Positions 36,843 through 46,092 of a stretch of DNA of 64,000 nucleotides are shown one piece after another (the stretch's first letter is position 1; each line of letters begins with the position of its first letter). The DNA comes from Pycnococcus provasolii (Eukaryota; Chlorophyta; Pseudoscourfieldiophyceae; Pseudoscourfieldiales; Pycnococcaceae): the NCBI GenBank assembly GCA_938743325.2, contig OW568874.1:558001-622000 (forward strand), in the 5' to 3' direction. A program made the translations under genes and the position numbers. The notes under the pieces are model-generated. The model did not search any database. It was not told where the DNA came from and saw only the letters and a program-made list of their open reading frames with translations.

Positions 36843-38765
36843 ATGTTGTCGACTGTCGTGGAAGTCCGGGAAGAAGGTGGTGATGATGATGGTGCGGTCG
36901 TCGAGGAAGCTCCGGAAGCTCCGGAAGCTCCATCTCGTTCGCTGGAAGGTGGGGAGCAGCCCTCCCTGTCAGAGGTCGGTCAGGAGGACAGATCCCGGTC
37001 GATGGCGTTAAGGGCACCGGGTTCCCACATGAACGTGAATCATGCGGGGAATCTTAAGACTTCTATCACCAACTCAGAGACCACGACATCCACGTCTGAG
37101 TTCAAAGAAGACAACAACGACGACTGGTATGCCTCGAACTACGAAGATTCCACGAGCTTGCAAGACTCGTTTCGACGCAAGGACAGTCAAAGAGCAAACG
37201 AACGTGACAATCAAAGCAAGAAACCGTGGTGGAGATTATTTTCTCAAGGCCCAAGAAGACGTCGACGTCGACGAAGAGAACCCTCGGTCATGTTTCGAAT
37301 CGCTGGCGCGCAGAAACTCATCACAATCAGCTTGCACAGCCTGTGGGTCATCACAGCCGCGTGCTCGGCGTGCGCCCTCATGTGGACTGCGCTCGCACTT
37401 GGTTTAGTAGGCATGAATAACCCGCTCGTGTTTGCCATACCGCTCGCGTACCCGTTGAGCATGCTCGTGGCTGTCGCGGCTTTCAGGGCATTCGCACTGG
37501 ACCACGAGCGAGTCGTGCACTGGCTCTCGTTGGCGCACGAGATACTTGTACTCGTGCTGCCCACAACACTTAGCTGGGCGATTGGAGGAACATGCAAGAG
37601 CGGTAACGTCATCCTGTGGGGCAGCATCTCGCCCGTGTCGGCACTGCTCGTGCACAAGGACCCCGCGCGACCCAAGATATTCTTCGCGGCGTTCGTCGCC
37701 GCTGTCGGCTTCACCACCATCGCCGAGATTCTCGAAGTGAACTTTGTCTACGACACGAGCCGAACGGACTTGCGTTGGAGCGCAATTTCGCACGTGCTCA
37801 ACTTCTTCACCAACATCGGCGTGACGGTAGTCGTTATAGGAGCGCTTGCCATAAAGACCGTGGGCCAGCAGAAGCTCCTCAAGGCGAACATGAGCATCCT
37901 GCGCTCGATCATGCCCAAGGCGGTGGTCGACGAGCTGATAAATTCGAGCATGCTGTCGACGGAGTTGAAATCGAGGGAGAAAGCGGTTGCGACCAAGCAC
38001 ACCAGGAAAGTGCAGCCGGACACATCGGCATTCATTGCACACGGCTTGAGCAGCAGGTCGCTGCAAAAGTTAAGAGAAGGCGCCGCTGAGGCAAATAACT
38101 TGGTGGTAACGGAGGACCCGAACTACGAGCCTATTAATGGCGTGCGGCCGCGCGAGCACAGCCTTAGTACGATCATCTTCATGGACCTCGTCGGATTTTC
38201 CAGGGAGACGATTGGCATGCCACCTCCAGCCGTGCTCAAAATCACCGACGCGATATTCGTCGCGATCGAACAGGTGGCAAGGACACATAAGATTACGAAG
38301 CTGCGCACGATAGGCGATTGCTGGCTTGGCGCCGTCGGGCTTGGTGAGGCTTTTGGCGACTCGAGCGATTCCGAGCAGCAGGCAACACGCGCCCTTAAAT
38401 TTGGGCTGGAGTGTCTTGAAGCGGTGAAGAACAAAATGTGGCATTCCGATTCCAATGCCAAGGTCCAGATGAGAGTCGGCATCAACTCGGGCGGATGCTT
38501 CAGCGGTGTCGTTGGATTCATGCAACCACAGTACGATTTGTACGGTGCCGCTGTCAATCTGGCGGCGCGATTCGAGCAGGCGGCACAGCCTGGTACCGTC
38601 CTTTGCTCCGATCAAACGCGTATGATGGCCGTAATGGAAGGTGCGGAGCTCGACTTTGAAAGTATCGGAAATATTAACGTCAAAAACATGGGAATGGTGG
38701 AAGCATTCATCGCGAAGCGTGCGATCGCACCAAAGAATAACAATACGGCGCAAAATCATGTATAA
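36843..38765 (+). CDS. Membrane-bound class III nucleotide cyclase (adenylate-cyclase-like)
   Basis: 640 residues, one exon. A charged N-terminus (about 150 residues) ends in a run of eight Arg. Several membrane helices follow (residues about 157-350: LWVITAACSACALMW, AIPLAYPLSMLVAVAAFRAF and others). One catalytic domain runs from about 435 to 620. Metal-binding Asp residues are in IIFMDLVGFS (about 445) and RTIGDCW (about 491). The substrate-pocket positions read KLRTIGD, where adenylate cyclases have Lys and guanylate cyclases Glu, and DLYGAAVNLAAR, where adenylate cyclases have Asp; the Asn and Arg of VNLAAR that stabilise the transition state are present. So all catalytic residues exist and ATP is the likelier substrate, with Arg in place of Lys. 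It should act as a dimer, as only one domain is present. Confidence 0.88.
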   Translation: MLSTVVEVREEGGDDDGAVVEEAPEAPEAPSRSLEGGEQPSLSEVGQEDRSRSMALRAPGSHMNVNHAGNLKTSITNSETTTSTSEFKEDNNDDWYASNYEDSTSLQDSFRRKDSQRANERDNQSKKPWWRLFSQGPRRRRRRRREPSVMFRIAGAQKLITISLHSLWVITAACSACALMWTALALGLVGMNNPLVFAIPLAYPLSMLVAVAAFRAFALDHERVVHWLSLAHEILVLVLPTTLSWAIGGTCKSGNVILWGSISPVSALLVHKDPARPKIFFAAFVAAVGFTTIAEILEVNFVYDTSRTDLRWSAISHVLNFFTNIGVTVVVIGALAIKTVGQQKLLKANMSILRSIMPKAVVDELINSSMLSTELKSREKAVATKHTRKVQPDTSAFIAHGLSSRSLQKLREGAAEANNLVVTEDPNYEPINGVRPREHSLSTIIFMDLVGFSRETIGMPPPAVLKITDAIFVAIEQVARTHKITKLRTIGDCWLGAVGLGEAFGDSSDSEQQATRALKFGLECLEAVKNKMWHSDSNAKVQMRVGINSGGCFSGVVGFMQPQYDLYGAAVNLAARFEQAAQPGTVLCSDQTRMMAVMEGAELDFESIGNINVKNMGMVEAFIAKRAIAPKNNNTAQNHV

Positions 38766-38813
38766 TTAATTGTGTTAGAGTAATGTATAATGATGATTCG
38801 TTACAGCACGACG

Positions 38814-39830
38814 TTAGGACATCGCGAATACGCGCGCAACGCTGAGAAGCGCAACGGCGGCACTCTCGACTCGCAGACGCGACGGCCCCAATCCCACAGC
38901 TTGCGCCCCACTCTGTAGGAGAAGATTGAGCTCGTCTGGCGTGAAGTCACCCTCTGGTCCCACGACGAGCACGCCTTCGCTGGCGCCGCCGTACTTCTCG
39001 TCTCGAAAGATGTCCACGGCGCGCTCACCACCCGCCGCGGCAACGAGAACCGGCTTTCCGCTCGATGCGAGGGCAGCTAGGTCTCTCACGTCCAAAGGCT
39101 GGTCTGAAAAATTGAGCGAGTGCGCTCTCAAGCTCTGTTCGCTGGCAGCACGCGCAAGCCTCTTCCACCTCGTTATTCTGCCGTCGTATACGTTCGACGA
39201 CCTATGGCAGGTGACGGGCGCAAACGTCGCCGCGCCGAGCTCCGCCGTCTTCTCAACGAGCCAGTCCGCGCGCCCACCCTTTAAGGATCCGCAAGCCACA
39301 GCAAGCGTCCACGCGGGCGTCGGCGGCGGCTCGTGACGTGGCGCCTGCTGTACGATAGCCAAGGTATCCTGCTGCCTGCGTTTGTTGTTGGCGGAGTCGT
39401 CGTGCATCAGCGTGCACGTGGCGACGTTTCCCAACCCGTCGCAGATGTCGAAGGGGTCTCCCTGTCTTATTCTCAGAGCGCGCAGGTGTTTGGTTGCATC
39501 GCGTGAGATGGGCACGGCTGCGCCAACGGCGTACGAAGCGACTGAAAAAGCTCCCCCTTGAAGACCCGAAGTCAACCGGGAAGCCTGACCGCTGGCATCA
39601 TCATCATCTCCAACCACGACGTCCATGTTATCCCCCAAGTCGACGTAGACGCGAGGCAGGTTCGCATCTGATGCGCCGAGCGACTTGTACGAAAAAGCCA
39701 AAAAAGACGACATGTGAATACGCTTCACATGAGCGTTGTGCTGAGCATATGGAACTTTCATGGCCGTGGCTCCGAAGAATAGTCTTCTTCTCAACCACAT
39801 GTGCATGTGCGGTGTCGTCGTCGTCGCCAT
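38814..39830 (-). CDS. RsmE-type rRNA (m3U) methyltransferase, probably organellar
   Basis: 338 residues from the ATG at 39830. The frame is open to an ATG at 39992, but that extension translates a telomere-like array as Leu-Thr repeats and overlaps the 5' flank of the divergent gene, so I prefer 39830. The leader (MATTTTPHMHMWLRRRLFFG) is basic and looks like an organelle-targeting peptide. RsmE features: HLRALRIRQGDPFDICDGLG, then WTLAVACGSLKGGRADWLVE, KTAELGAATFAPVTCHRS, ARAASEQSLRAH, and the SAM-binding knot VLVVGPEGDFTPDELNLL and VGLGPSRLRVESAAVALLSV. Bacterial RsmE methylates U1498 of 16S rRNA; plastid or mitochondrial small-subunit rRNA is the inferred target. Confidence 0.9.
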   Translation of the reverse strand: MATTTTPHMHMWLRRRLFFGATAMKVPYAQHNAHVKRIHMSSFLAFSYKSLGASDANLPRVYVDLGDNMDVVVGDDDDASGQASRLTSGLQGGAFSVASYAVGAAVPISRDATKHLRALRIRQGDPFDICDGLGNVATCTLMHDDSANNKRRQQDTLAIVQQAPRHEPPPTPAWTLAVACGSLKGGRADWLVEKTAELGAATFAPVTCHRSSNVYDGRITRWKRLARAASEQSLRAHSLNFSDQPLDVRDLAALASSGKPVLVAAAGGERAVDIFRDEKYGGASEGVLVVGPEGDFTPDELNLLLQSGAQAVGLGPSRLRVESAAVALLSVARVFAMS

Positions 39831-39902
39831 CACGAGAACGAAAAAGGCGCCGCCGCCAGGTACCGGGGAGGGGGACCCCAAAAAAGGCGAAACCCCGAAT
39901 CG

Positions 39903-39926
39903 GGTTAGGGTTAGGGTTAGGGTTAG
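39903..39926. repeat. Interstitial telomere-like array (TTAGGG)3-4
   Basis: GGTTAGGG repeated, on the plus strand. It lies about 75-95 nt upstream of the RsmE ATG (sense CCCTAA) and 107-130 nt upstream of the RCC1-type gene ATG (sense TTAGGG), between two divergent genes. Confidence 0.85.
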
Positions 39927-40032
39927 TAGGAGGGAAAAACTCGTCTGTGCGTCTCTGCGTGACGCCTTGTTCTTCTTTGGCCTGCTTTGCATCCTCGGAT
40001 TTCAAACTTGTTCACATCACAAAATTGCACAC

Positions 40033-40256
40033 ATGTCAGCACACACGCGTGCTCAATTGGGAGCGTTAGCGTACAACGCGCTATCCATCGTTGTTTTCCC
40101 GTGGCAGCGAGAACGCCGGCTCGCCAAGGAAGAGGAGCGCATTCGATTGGCGCCGCTCTTAGGCGGTGCGATCGCTGCGGGTGGTGAACACTCGCTAGCG
40201 CTTCGACGCAACGGACGTATCGCGTGCTGGGGGGGAGGCGAGTCAAGCGACGACGA

Positions 40257-40287
<31 letters not shown>

Positions 40288-41064
40288 AACTTTGTCGTCG
40301 TCTACGACTTCGGACAGGCACCTCCCGACGGCGTCGACGGCGACTTCGTCGCGATCGCCGCAGGCCACGCTCACTCGATCGCGCTGCGACGCGACGGCAA
40401 TATCGCGTGCTGGGGACGCAACAACGACGGCGAGGCGCCTCCTGATGGCGTGAACGGCGACGACTTCGTCATGATCGCCGCGGGTGGGCATCACTCGCTC
40501 GCTCTCCGACGCGACGGCAGCGTCGCGTGCTGGGGACGCAACGACGACGGCGAGGCGCCTCCTGATGGCGTGGACGGCGACTTCGTCGCAATTGCCGCAG
40601 GTGAAGGACACTCACTGGCGATTCGACGCGACGGCAACAATATCGCGTGCTGGGGACGCAACGACTATCACTATCCGTTTGGGAGCGGCCAGGCGCCTCC
40701 GAGCGGCATACCAGGCGACTTTGTCGCAGTTGCCGCAGGTGAACGTCACTCGCTGGCGATTCAACGCGACGGACGCGTCGCGTGCTGGGGATACAACAAC
40801 TTCGGGCAGGCACCTCCCCACGGCGTCGATGGTGACTTCACCGCGATCGCAGCGGGTCTCTTTCACTCGATCGCGCTGCGACGCGACGGAAGTATCGCGT
40901 GCTGGGGATTTACCGGCTACGGCCTGATGACGCCTCCCGTCGGCGACTTCGTCGCGATCGCTGCGGGTAGATGTCACTCGATCGCGTTGCGACGCGATGG
41001 GAGTGTCGCATGCTGGGGCTCCAACCGCTCCGGCCAGGCGCCACCCGAGGGTGTGAATATCTAG
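40033..41064 (+). CDS. RCC1-type seven-repeat beta-propeller protein
   Basis: 343 residues from the ATG at 40033. The frame opens earlier, but that part overlaps the divergent RsmE gene and the telomere-like array. After about 50 residues seven repeats of about 38 residues follow, each of the form DFVAIAAGxxHSLALRRDGx then xACWGxNxxGQAPPDGVDG. Seven blades make a complete RCC1-like propeller. Repeat 1 carries a run of 13 Asp, coded by a GAC/GAT repeat (40249-40287), between its ACWG and GQAPP parts. DNA identity between repeats is high (GACGGC, TCGCGTGCTGGGG), so recent duplication or conversion is likely. Proteins of this type serve as binding platforms or GEFs; nothing here shows which. Convergent with the gene at 41196. 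Confidence 0.85.
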
Positions 41065-41165
41065 AGAAGAAACAATCGTCAACTTTACTCATTAAAAAAA
41101 ACCACAACAATTTTTTGTCTCTTTATTAAGCCCATCCTTTCCTCGCTCATCTCATCTTAGTCTCT

Positions 41166-41166
41166 A

Positions 41167-41197
<31 letters not shown>
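41166..41197. repeat. ATTG tetranucleotide repeat
   Basis: Seven units of ATTG between two convergent genes. It runs into the stop codon (TAA on the minus strand, 41198-41196) of the next gene. Confidence 0.85.
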
Positions 41198-43049
41198 AAC
41201 CCACAAACGCGCCGTCCTCGTCGAAGTAGCTGTCGCCGTCGTCGATGATGATCGTCGCCTTCTCGCTAGGCGTGCGCGCATCCTCGAGCATAGGAACGAC
41301 GGGGGTCATCGTGCCGTACTCAAGAACTGACGACGCGTTACGCAGAAGATTCACGCCGTCGACGAAGAAACTCACGAAGTGCTTAGGCGAGTACATCGGC
41401 GTTGTCCCGGGCAGCGACGGCAGAAGTCTAGCGTCATCGCCGCTCGCATCCACGCGAGGGCGCACGCGAAGCTGCAGCACGTTCCATGGCGTCGTCTTCG
41501 TCGTCGACGATGCGGACTTCGCCTTGACCGCGTCAGGCGTAGCCTTCTGCACGGGAACGAACGACGACATCGGAACCACGAATCGGATCCAGTCGCCACG
41601 CTCCGCCGCACTTTTGGCGTCGTCGTCTCCAAGCACCGTTTGCCAGACCACTCCATTCGCAGAAACCTGCGTCTTTGGAGCACCCTTCTTCGCCGCTGAG
41701 AGGAGTCGAAGCGGCTGGCTGCTCGCGAGCACGCGCCCATGCCCATCGAGCGCCTCCGCAATCACGTCGATGCGCCCGAGAGTCTGCCAAGCACCGCTCA
41801 GTCCGTCGCGATCGAACTTCTCGCGCGAAATGTCGCTCGCGTCGAGCTTGAGATAAAACTCCACGCCGTCGCGATCTCCCCAGGCGCCCGAATCTTGCAT
41901 GCTGGCATTCGCGGTGGACAGTGCGAGTGCGCCGTGCGGCATGTACACCTCCGCATGCAGGACAATCTTCGGCGTGACGGAGTCGCCCTCACCTCGAACG
42001 ACGTGCACGGTCTCGAACATACCTCCCCACGACGCCGCGAGCACGTCTACGCCGTCCGCGGGAGCATCAGTGTACAGCGGCACGACGTCGCCATTCGACT
42101 TCTGATTGTTGAAGGGGTTGTAGTGGGACGAAGCGACGCTCAACGGCTGGCCCGTCTCTGTCATTAGAATCTCCGCGTCCACGTGTGCCTCGACAGCGCT
42201 TTGGACCGCGCTCAACTGACCGCTTTCGTCGATGGGCATGATGCTGGCGTCGTGCAGCTTGATGCGATTGTACGGGTATCCCGCGAGATCGACGAGGCTG
42301 ATCCGGTCGAATCGGTCAAGTTTCGACGGACTTCCAGGAAGTGCGCCGCCACGTCGACTGCTTTCCGCACTGTTGCCATCATCGACGTTCGCCTCCGTTG
42401 CGAGAAGCGGTATGCGGCAGGTGAACCACTCCTTGCCCTTGCCGTCGTCGTTCGGCTTGCACATGGGCGACTTTGGGTGTAAGATTCGGCTGGACGCGTC
42501 CGTGCTTGCATACCACCATGCACCGTCCTCCGGCGCACGTTCGAAGCGAACGCCCCAGAGCGGCTGGTTCGCGAGCTCCTGCGAATCCGGCGGGCTCGAG
42601 GTTGCCGTTCCTCCTCCGCCGTCGTCCCACCACGGCTCGTCTTTCTCAGGGAATGCGAGCGTGAGCACGAGTTGGTGCGTCGCCTTGTCGTTCTCATTCA
42701 GCGTGAGTGCTGGGCTCTGACGCAATGTCGACGTTGGGTCGAGCACGAACGAGACTCCGCCCCCTCCTCCCGCCGTGCACGCCGCACGCACGCCCTGTTC
42801 ATCGTGCCTCTGCGTGGCACAGCTCCAGCTGAGGTCCCTCCACGCGTTGTTATTTTCTTGCAGTTCTTGCTGTTGAGTGGGAGACGGCGCAACTATTGTG
42901 ACTTTTGAGGGACCGTTTTCTGATGGTGATGCTGATGCGGAGGAGTCATCATCACCAAGCGCCGCCGCCGCCGACGCCAAAACCACGAAGGTAAAGCAGG
43001 CCCATACGTTGAGACGCTCAGCATGACCGTGAGCAGACATCCTCACCAT
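41196..43049 (-). CDS. Secreted protein of unknown function
   Basis: 617 residues, ATG at 43049 (a second ATG three codons on). Residues about 12-32 (RLNVWACFTFVVLASAAAAL) form a signal peptide. I do not recognise a family. The mature part is acidic and rich in Asp, Ser and Trp. It reads like several beta-sandwich units: PLWGVRFERAPEDGAWWYAS, FDRISLVDLAGYPYNRIKLH, VEFYLKLDASDISREKFDRD, DWIRFVVPMSSF and HFVSFFVDGVNLL. Phrases such as W-I-R-F-V-V-P and N-R-I-K-L-H recall carbohydrate-binding or laminin-type folds, but this is only an impression. An outside location (wall or periplasm) is likely. The C-terminus is acidic (IIIDDGDSYFDEDGAFVG). Confidence 0.75.
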
Positions 43050-43556
43050 TCCACCAAGAACCTAACCTAAATAATGGTGAATGGTGAAAAGAAAACAGTG
43101 CAGAGAAGACAAACTCACAAACTCACAACTCACAAGACTCACTCACATACACACGGCAGTATTATAAAACAGAAACAGAAATGTCAAGCCAAGCACACAG
43201 TGAGTGGGGCAGGAAAACAGTGGTCTATGGAGGACATTCCGCTGTTTCTTCTGACATCCACATGGAGTACTGGGGGAAGGGAAGTCACACTGCTCTTTCT
43301 GCTCGCAGATATGTCCTCGGAGGAGGTGACAGTCCACACGCTACCGTTTGGTAGTAATACAACGGGGGATCCCCCTTTCGATCCGCCTCTCCATTCGGAG
43401 AGGGGAGATCCGTCGTAGAATCGGAAACCGCCGTCCTTGTTTTGAGGAGGAGGAAAAAAAAGGGGGTCCTTTCGGGATCCCGGTCGGAAAAACCACACCC
43501 TCTACGAGAGTACGAGCTCAAGACCCTCAACTCCACGCACTCCACGTACCTCTCGA
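43050..43556. other. Intergenic region, 0.5 kb
   Basis: The shared 5' flank of two divergent genes. It has a GGGGGATCCCCC palindrome at about 43367-43376, a 7-bp-stem hairpin CCTCTCC-ATTC-GGAGAGG (43386-43403) and the 18-mer shared with 18729. The open frame starting at 43074 is His/Thr-rich and not convincing. Confidence 0.5.
43470..43487. repeat. 18-bp motif shared with 18729-18746
   Basis: CTTTCGGGATCCCGGTCG, identical to the copy upstream of the flippase. It lies 70-87 nt before the ATG at 43557. Confidence 0.55.
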
Positions 43557-44082
43557 ATGGCACCAGCTTACGCCCTCGTCACGATACCACGCGTGAGTGC
43601 CGTCGACCGCCGGGCCGCGACGATAGCTCGCGAGATCGAATCGAACCTCACCAAGCTTGACGCGAACCTCCCGAACGCCTCCGAGGGCGAGGTGGGCCCG
43701 CTCGTCGTCAGTGTACGCCGCAACCGACGTTGGCGGCCACAGTCACCAACTGCTGCTTTGGAAACCGCCGGCCGATACCGCGGCTTGGGCTGCTAATAAG
43801 GCGGCGGAGCTTTGCAAGATGCTCTGCAACCTGCACGCGAAGTACCTCAACCTCACCGTGCACGCGAATACGGCTGATACGGAGCTCGCACCGAGCCCGT
43901 ACCACTACCTGCGCGAACTCGTCCTGAACCGCAACTCGCACCGACGCGTCAAGGCGGTCTTCCTCGCGCACTTCCCTGTGCAGGAGAAGGGTGGCGTGCC
44001 AGCCTCGCCGCTCGCGTCGTCAGCACCGAGCATGGTGTTCCTCAAAAACACCATGGGCGTCAACACGTCGAAATGTGTGTGA
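43557..44082 (+). CDS. Unrecognised small gene, open frame split by a +1 shift
   Basis: The ATG at 43557 opens a frame with good coding character (MAPAYALVTIPRVSAVDRRA, TIAREIESNLTKLDANLPNA, then EVGPLVV). Near 43710 coding character moves to the next frame: VYAATDVGGHSHQLLLWKPP, ADTAAWAANKAAELCKMLCN, LHAKYLNLTVHANT and on to a stop at 44082. Staying in the first frame gives an early stop at 43794. I tested GT-AG pairs around the join and found none with the right phase. So it is either a one-base sequence error, a recent mutation, or a programmed +1 frameshift at GTC-GTC-A-GTG. Together about 174 residues. I do not recognise the family. No membrane segments. Confidence 0.5.
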
Positions 44083-44140
44083 TAGGGTTTCAGGAGAGAG
44101 AGGAGGGCTACGATAGTACTTAGGGTAACCACCTCCCTCT

Positions 44141-44180
44141 GGTTAGGGTTATTGGGCGCCCCCCCCCCCCCCCCCCCCCC
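44141..44180. repeat. Telomere-like stub and 22-base C run
   Basis: GGTTAGGGTTAT (44141-44152) is followed 7 bp later by 22 consecutive C (44159-44180). TTAGGGT also occurs at 44120. It lies 100-140 nt before the ATG of the GT29 gene. The true length of the C run may be uncertain, as such runs are hard to sequence. Confidence 0.7.
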
Positions 44181-44280
44181 TCCAGCACTCTCCCCCTTAA
44201 AGTCCGTCTGGATCGGCGCGGCCCATCGTCAATCGTTGTCGTTTTCAAGCACACCAGGTCTCGCAGGTTAAGCTTAAGGT

Positions 44281-45987
44281 ATGGCGTTGTCCCGTTCCTC
44301 TCACACCCACTCTTCAAGCGTGGCGCCTCGTCTTTTAGACGACTCCGAGCTCTTATCAGGGGCGGTATCCTTACGCGGTGGTGGTGGTGGTTCCCATAGA
44401 AAACCAGGAGGTTCTTCCTACAGGTATTTCAGTATTTTAGAACGCGACCCTTCCTACTGGCGCTCATCCTCGCACGCCTCGTGGGTGCGACCTGCGCTCG
44501 TCTCTTTATTGGCTATCAGCGCACTGGCCATCACGCTGACCCTTCTATCCGCGTCTTCCATCAACGGTGGTGGTGGACCCGGCTCGTCCTTATTTGCAGG
44601 CTCTGCACCCGGGGCAACGCCAAACCGCGCGCTCGACGGAATACGCGCCAAGACGGAGTGCCCGAAGAGACTCGAGAGGTGCCGAACGGCTCTGAAGCGG
44701 TGCGGGCCGAAAGGTGCAGGATGCGAAACACTACTCGAGCAGTGCAGAGCGCTCGCAGTCACGTGCCAAGCCACGCTCGCAAACGACCACGGCGTGGAAA
44801 GCATGCCAGAAAGCTGGTTTGTTCCCACGGACACAAACAACGAACCATGGGACGAGAGGAGCTACGTCGGATTCGGGCGCGGCATAAAGCCTGAGGTGGA
44901 AAAGTCCGATAAGAAAAGGCCGTGCGGCGTACACGGGTACTTGGACACGCTCGGCCTGTGCAAGTGCGCGGTGATGTACGGCGGCCCGAACTGCAAAAGT
45001 GGTGTCACCTTCACGATGCGTCTGCCCAACGCTTGGGACCACGCGCTCAAGCGCGTCGTTCCGATGCGCGAGTTCAAGGCGGACTTCCACGATCGATTCC
45101 TCGTGTCGCGCAAGCACCAAGACTTCGAGACGACCGGACCGTACGTGCTCAAGCTGCCGTCGTACACGGACAACGGGCCGGGACCCACGAAGCGCATCAA
45201 TCTCGGCAACTTCGACCGCGGCCTGTACGAGACGAGCCCGCCCGAAGATCCCCTGTACGGTAAGGTGTACGATCGATGCGCCGTCGTCGGCAACTCCGCC
45301 GTTCTGCTGCACATGCGCAACGGTGATCTTATCGACGCGCACGACGCCGTCTTTCGCTTCAACGGCGCGGTCACGGAGAAGTTCAAGCCGTACGTTGGCC
45401 AGAAGACGACGTTTCGCCTCGTGAATGAAGAATACCTCGACTTTCGCGAGAAGGATGACGAGGTGGTTCTGCACGCGCCGCGCACCAGTGAGACGCTGAC
45501 GGCATTCACGAAGCGAGCATCGTACCAGAAAAATAAGGAGAGGCCCGTGTACCTGTTCACTCCCGAGTTCATGCACCTCGTGGAGAAGTCCGTGATGGAG
45601 TTCGAGCCGACCATCGGCTGGACAGGCATGCTGCTTGCGATGCAAATATGCAGGCGTGTGGACCTCTTCGGGTTCTTCCAGTGGGAGCAACATGGCATGG
45701 CATACCACTACTTCGACACATGTGGGCACAAGAGAAATCCAGCGCAGCAGGAGCGCAAGGATGACATGGAGTGGGTGCTCGTGAGAAGCCTGACGCAGAT
45801 GCAGATGCTGCACTTCATGGAGGCTTGCGTCGTCGAGTGCCACTTGGCGGCTAGCCTGTGCGAGGCGTGCAGGGCGCGCGATCCATCTTTCCGAGACAAG
45901 GTGGCATTCGACTCGGCGGAGCATCGCAAGAGTGCCGGCCGCAACGGTGCAAATTGTCCGAAATCCGTGGTGAACCCACAAGCATGA
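44281..45987 (+). CDS. GT29 (sialyltransferase-like) Golgi glycosyltransferase with EGF-like stem
   Basis: 568 residues, one exon. Type II layout: about 70 cytosolic residues, one membrane helix (PALVSLLAISALAITLTLLS, residues about 71-91), then a stem. The stem has Cys-rich ECPKRLERCRTALKRC and an EGF-like CGVHGYLDTLGLCKCAVMYG-GPNC. The catalytic domain carries the L sialylmotif (RCAVVGNSAVLLHMRNGDLI then DAHDAVFRFNGAV, residue about 333), the S motif (PTIGWTGMLLAMQICRRVDL then FGF, about 441) and a VS-like YHYFDTCG with a later Glu. Plants and algae have GT29 members whose sugar donor need not be sialic acid (KDO or related), so the exact reaction is open. Convergent with FANCI, 105 nt apart. 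Confidence 0.88.
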   Translation: MALSRSSHTHSSSVAPRLLDDSELLSGAVSLRGGGGGSHRKPGGSSYRYFSILERDPSYWRSSSHASWVRPALVSLLAISALAITLTLLSASSINGGGGPGSSLFAGSAPGATPNRALDGIRAKTECPKRLERCRTALKRCGPKGAGCETLLEQCRALAVTCQATLANDHGVESMPESWFVPTDTNNEPWDERSYVGFGRGIKPEVEKSDKKRPCGVHGYLDTLGLCKCAVMYGGPNCKSGVTFTMRLPNAWDHALKRVVPMREFKADFHDRFLVSRKHQDFETTGPYVLKLPSYTDNGPGPTKRINLGNFDRGLYETSPPEDPLYGKVYDRCAVVGNSAVLLHMRNGDLIDAHDAVFRFNGAVTEKFKPYVGQKTTFRLVNEEYLDFREKDDEVVLHAPRTSETLTAFTKRASYQKNKERPVYLFTPEFMHLVEKSVMEFEPTIGWTGMLLAMQICRRVDLFGFFQWEQHGMAYHYFDTCGHKRNPAQQERKDDMEWVLVRSLTQMQMLHFMEACVVECHLAASLCEACRARDPSFRDKVAFDSAEHRKSAGRNGANCPKSVVNPQA

Positions 45988-46092
45988 GTAATTTAACAAA
46001 TTCGTTCTTTGAATCGGAAAGGTCACATTGGCATTACAACTCCCCCTCCCTCGTCATTTCAGAATCACAAAAAAAAAATCATTCTTCTAATA

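Noticed and set aside
11441-39926. Telomere-like arrays as true chromosome ends or assembly joins
   Set aside because: Each array is short and is flanked on both sides by intact, closely spaced genes. A chromosome end would have long arrays.
39831-39992. N-terminal extension of the RsmE gene up to the ATG at 39992
   Set aside because: The extra residues translate a telomere-like array as Leu-Thr repeats. The ATG at 39830 gives a targeting-peptide-like start and a normal protein length.
39760-40032. N-terminal extension of the RCC1-type gene from 39760
   Set aside because: It overlaps the divergent RsmE coding region and the telomere-like array (read as Arg-Val repeats). The ATG at 40033 is better.
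43074-43418. Open frame of 114 codons with an ATG
   Set aside because: It is His/Thr/Ser-rich with no motif, lies in the 5' flank shared by two divergent genes, and contains hairpin and palindromic DNA.
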